DNA of 25,918 nt from JAGNZR01 sp051648365. GTDB taxonomy: Bacteria > Fusobacteriota > Fusobacteriia > Fusobacteriales > Fusobacteriaceae. Position 1 is the first letter of the stretch, and every line of letters begins with the position of its first letter. The DNA is taken from positions 1 through 25,918 of the forward strand of contig JBOFEZ010000060.1 in assembly GCA_051648365.1 (NCBI GenBank), written 5' to 3'. Position numbers and translations under genes: made by a program. Below are positions 25,001-25,918 of this stretch, in pieces. The notes beneath the pieces are model-generated. The model had not been told where the DNA came from and did no database searches. It saw nothing but the letters and a program-made list of their open reading frames with translations.

Positions 25001-25513
25001 TATCCTGCAATTGCCTACTCTGCATGGATAGAAAAAGATTTTGTAGAGAATTTTTATGACGAAAATCCTGAATTGCTTAAAGAATGCCTTGCGGTAGCCA
25101 TAAAAGAGTTTTTTAGTCTTAATAAAGAAATTCTGAAAAAAATAAAAGATATTGAAAAAAACAATGGGGATAGATATTATATAGAAACCAATAAGTTTAA
25201 AGATATTCTCAAATTCCTGCTGGCTATATTTAGGCTAGGTTTAGACGATGAAAAGATGAAACAGCTCGGACTGAGGAAGCATAAGGTAAAGCAACTGATA
25301 TTCCTCATAAAAGATACAGACAGAAAAATACGTATTGAGAGTGAAAACGAAGTTGTCGTAAAAAATTTCGATCAGGACAGATCTCCTGACTTGAAAATTG
25401 AAAAACCGGAAGACCTATCAGCAATGTCTGATTTGGCATATGCAGCATATCTTTATCTTATTGGAGATAATAAAGCGGATCTAATTAGTATAAGAGAAAA
25501 CGACGAAGAATAG
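22004..25513 (+). CDS. DUF2357 (McrC-type) protein without visible nuclease domain; possible actin-like middle
   Basis: Residues about 78-235 match the DUF2357 pattern of McrC-like proteins: IAANPK (82-87), RTINNKTMQWL (103-113), a DxxENR motif (141-146) and NNALIDHRDYSKVFRG (208-223). The rest of the 1169 residues is unlike classical McrC: I find no PD-(D/E)xK signature. Two stretches, EELFILDLNNPEISLNIV (about 535-552) and KKICIIGDHLSGS (about 663-675), sit at the spacing of phosphate-2 and adenosine motifs in actin/Hsp70-fold proteins, but the glycines are degenerate, so this is only a hint. The C-terminal third is mainly helical. The gene starts 3 bases after the McrB-like gene, which argues for a complex of the two. 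It closes the operon as now preserved. Confidence 0.65.
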   Translation: MEKKDYKNFCLEHPATSSTKKQLENLYNRSVERDSYNNEIIWTFTDRFLKRYATVLNSEERHYPKDSLMMLSDYLLPPLHKIAANPKTQLVKNNVLQKHHNVRTINNKTMQWLEGRSGKTLKEKIGNTGKVMAPISSYTADKKENRITTELFKKIEKMLEIKYSELSETSLIESTEFKEIYEKFHRMKKMMKDNGLYYLDRPKDFTPNNALIDHRDYSKVFRGLKLFNRYIENYGVSRNEVLENSVYIIFWGVCARLEELSSLKVINYDTKLKDIFAEEKNSSCDTSITFAEENTTGENIEKLINFSCTAPDFGGNSSFNFKIKCNLETKVNLVIKLKLKNNHENKSGITVNCIPLYRDFILNEEGIKEFIDSIFKAILEESRVPFEKKISYEEKIKGSLFLNFFSPVVLMNGFRYKKSLYYPKRNLFLDEDQHYDIGKISSVESVRNISGILRPAEGEKIYKGGFLKFIESLTEGIKQSEEDITVYSMAENITEDMSSVIFSTINKNFQNAVPVWRSILAVSNPKIAEDMKIGEELFILDLNNPEISLNIVKNNRDAPEHHPQLSIESDTFGLSLRDFAKEYLEKYLSQKKILINSSEKEYILNSYKFYEVICKEAQKATFIKDFSVIEVEYDPSISEELQKIYSSRLGSLLEKEEITKLGKKICIIGDHLSGSKSLGSRTAIIKEISLIKGYETVLERAGKEEVLWKEYLPDLSLETTKGKHFYNLKLIKDKSFETRLGKAVELDVDENLELHPNGRSEYLFPVNSQNFSEKKEYFLKIRSAKNFPLKSPVRVKIKIKYCYGQSEPYKFIFELEEGIINDFKAEIIGKEFILNIKKPGFPEFVKKEKTQIITLLDALNDSFKNQILGEKKFNSREFEYLIGELGGNKNKIRNYLRTSDTQEHDIRELKNHPFITGSLEFFQDESSTPKTNLSEKDIKDFKVKWKIFIASFGAYGLSFLPKDSIRELDKKRLLNFAFSSGEIGKVLSLFEGKYIYSQLYPAIAYSAWIEKDFVENFYDENPELLKECLAVAIKEFFSLNKEILKKIKDIEKNNGDRYYIETNKFKDILKFLLAIFRLGLDDEKMKQLGLRKHKVKQLIFLIKDTDRKIRIESENEVVVKNFDQDRSPDLKIEKPEDLSAMSDLAYAAYLYLIGDNKADLISIRENDEE

Positions 25514-25630
25514 GAGGTGGTCATAATGGGTAGTGATTGTGAGGGTATTTTTGGAGGAGAAAAATAATCATAAGAAAATCCCGGAACTCTTAGTTCAGAA
25601 GTGCTTAGAGAGGCGATTATAAAAAAATGA
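25514..25630 (+). pseudogene. Probable start of a downstream gene cut by IS256 insertion
   Basis: A strong AGGAGGTGG site (25512-25520) leads to ATG at 25526, followed by only 13 codons to TAA. Another frame continues toward the element with ENPGTLSSEVLREAIIKK before stopping at its edge. A good ribosome site with a broken reading frame, ending exactly at the IS end, suggests a decayed or interrupted ninth operon gene. A tiny real peptide is the alternative. Confidence 0.35.
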
Positions 25631-25688
25631 GGGTCTGTCCCAAATTTAGTGTAAATTCATTTCTTGGCTATTAAGTTTTAAATGTCCT

Positions 25689-25715
25689 GAGAGCTACGTG
25701 TAGCTCTCTTTTTTT
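25689..25715 (+). terminator. Intrinsic terminator at the IS edge
   Basis: GAGAGCTAC (25689-25697) and GTAGCTCTC (25700-25708) form a 9-bp stem followed by seven T residues on the plus strand. It would stop plus-strand transcription from the operon before it runs antisense into the transposase gene, an insulation often seen in insertion sequences. It has no T-tract on the minus strand. Confidence 0.75.
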
Positions 25716-25918
25716 AAAGATACTTTTCTAATTTGTCTCCATATTCAATTACCAATATTCTTAATATCTTTTCCCAATTCCTAATTTTTTGACTCCATTT
25801 TTTTGTAATATTTTTACTAGCTAAATAAAGAACCTTTAAAAGAGAGTCTTCTGTAGGATATATTGAACGTGAGTTACTTACTTTTCTAAATTGGCTATTT
25901 AAGCTCTCTATTATGTTT
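25714..25918 (-). CDS. IS256-family (mutator-type) transposase, C-terminal fragment
   Basis: The last 67 codons, read from the window edge to the stop at 25714, give NIIESLNSQFRKVSN followed by YPTEDSLLKVLYLASKNI and a KKWSQKIRNWEKIL tail. This is the conserved end of IS256-type DDE transposases, where the Glu of the ESLN block is the last catalytic residue. The 5' part lies outside the window, so intactness cannot be judged. Orientation is opposite to the defence operon. Confidence 0.85.
   Translation of the reverse strand, partial: NIIESLNSQFRKVSNSRSIYPTEDSLLKVLYLASKNITKKWSQKIRNWEKILRILVIEYGDKLEKYL

Larger units (their letters stand above)
25631..25918 (-). mobile_element. IS256-family insertion sequence, right part only
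   Basis: The element end is placed at GGGTCTGTCCCAAAT (25631), a sequence of the kind found as terminal inverted repeats in this family. It continues through the 3' end of the transposase gene to the window edge. The other end and any target duplication are outside the window. The exact boundary is an estimate. Confidence 0.65.

Noticed and set aside
1..25918. CRISPR array or tRNA/rRNA genes
   Set aside because: No regularly spaced repeats, no cloverleaf and no rRNA-like sequence were seen on either strand.

Overview
The window is AT-rich (about 30% G+C by eye). It uses AGA and ATA codons heavily, has strong AGGAG-type ribosome sites and sigma70-like promoters, and reads like a low-GC anaerobe. 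Fusobacteriota is my best guess and a low-GC Firmicute the alternative; nothing in the sequence proves the genus. It looks like an accessory island, bounded on the left by a decayed IS4-like transposase (1-542) and on the right by the end of an IS256-family element (25631-25918).

Left half, minus strand: six tightly packed genes (7270 down to 723). In transcription order they are a TrzN/SAH-deaminase-type amidohydrolase, a thymidylate-kinase-like P-loop kinase, a B12-binding-type radical SAM enzyme, a NUDIX hydrolase, a second B12-type radical SAM enzyme with an unusual Cx4Cx2C cluster motif, and a radical SAM/SPASM enzyme. Several start codons overlap the previous stop. The set looks like a small-molecule, perhaps nucleotide-derived, pathway. 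I do not recognise it as a described cluster.

Middle: a regulator gene (8477 to 7386, minus) encodes two apparent ribbon-helix-helix segments followed by WYL and WCX-like domains. It is transcribed divergently from the large plus-strand locus. A TGCATTTTAAA-like element occurs in both AT-rich promoter regions of that locus.

Right half, plus strand (8742-25513): an orphan 370-residue protein, a 460-base gap holding a probable structured RNA, and then an eight-gene operon. The operon encodes a PIN-domain RNase, two TerY-like von Willebrand A proteins, a Ser/Thr-kinase-like protein with a zinc ribbon, a UPF1-like SF1 helicase, a winged-helix/HEPN protein with an RNxxxH RNase motif, a coiled-coil McrB-type AAA+ ATPase, and a 1169-residue protein with a DUF2357 (McrC-type) N-terminal region but no nuclease motif that I can see. 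The layout resembles the CoCoNuT group of McrBC-related, RNA-directed defence systems combined with a TerY-kinase module. It differs in having two VWA proteins and no PP2C phosphatase, in carrying PIN and HEPN RNases, and in apparently lacking a PD-(D/E)xK domain on the McrC-like subunit. An IS256 element has inserted just downstream and probably cut a following gene.

Working model (inference): the WYL protein silences the locus. The McrB-like ATPase with its DUF2357 partner and the helicase sense or remodel a foreign nucleic-acid target. The VWA/kinase module tunes the response, and HEPN and PIN act as RNases.
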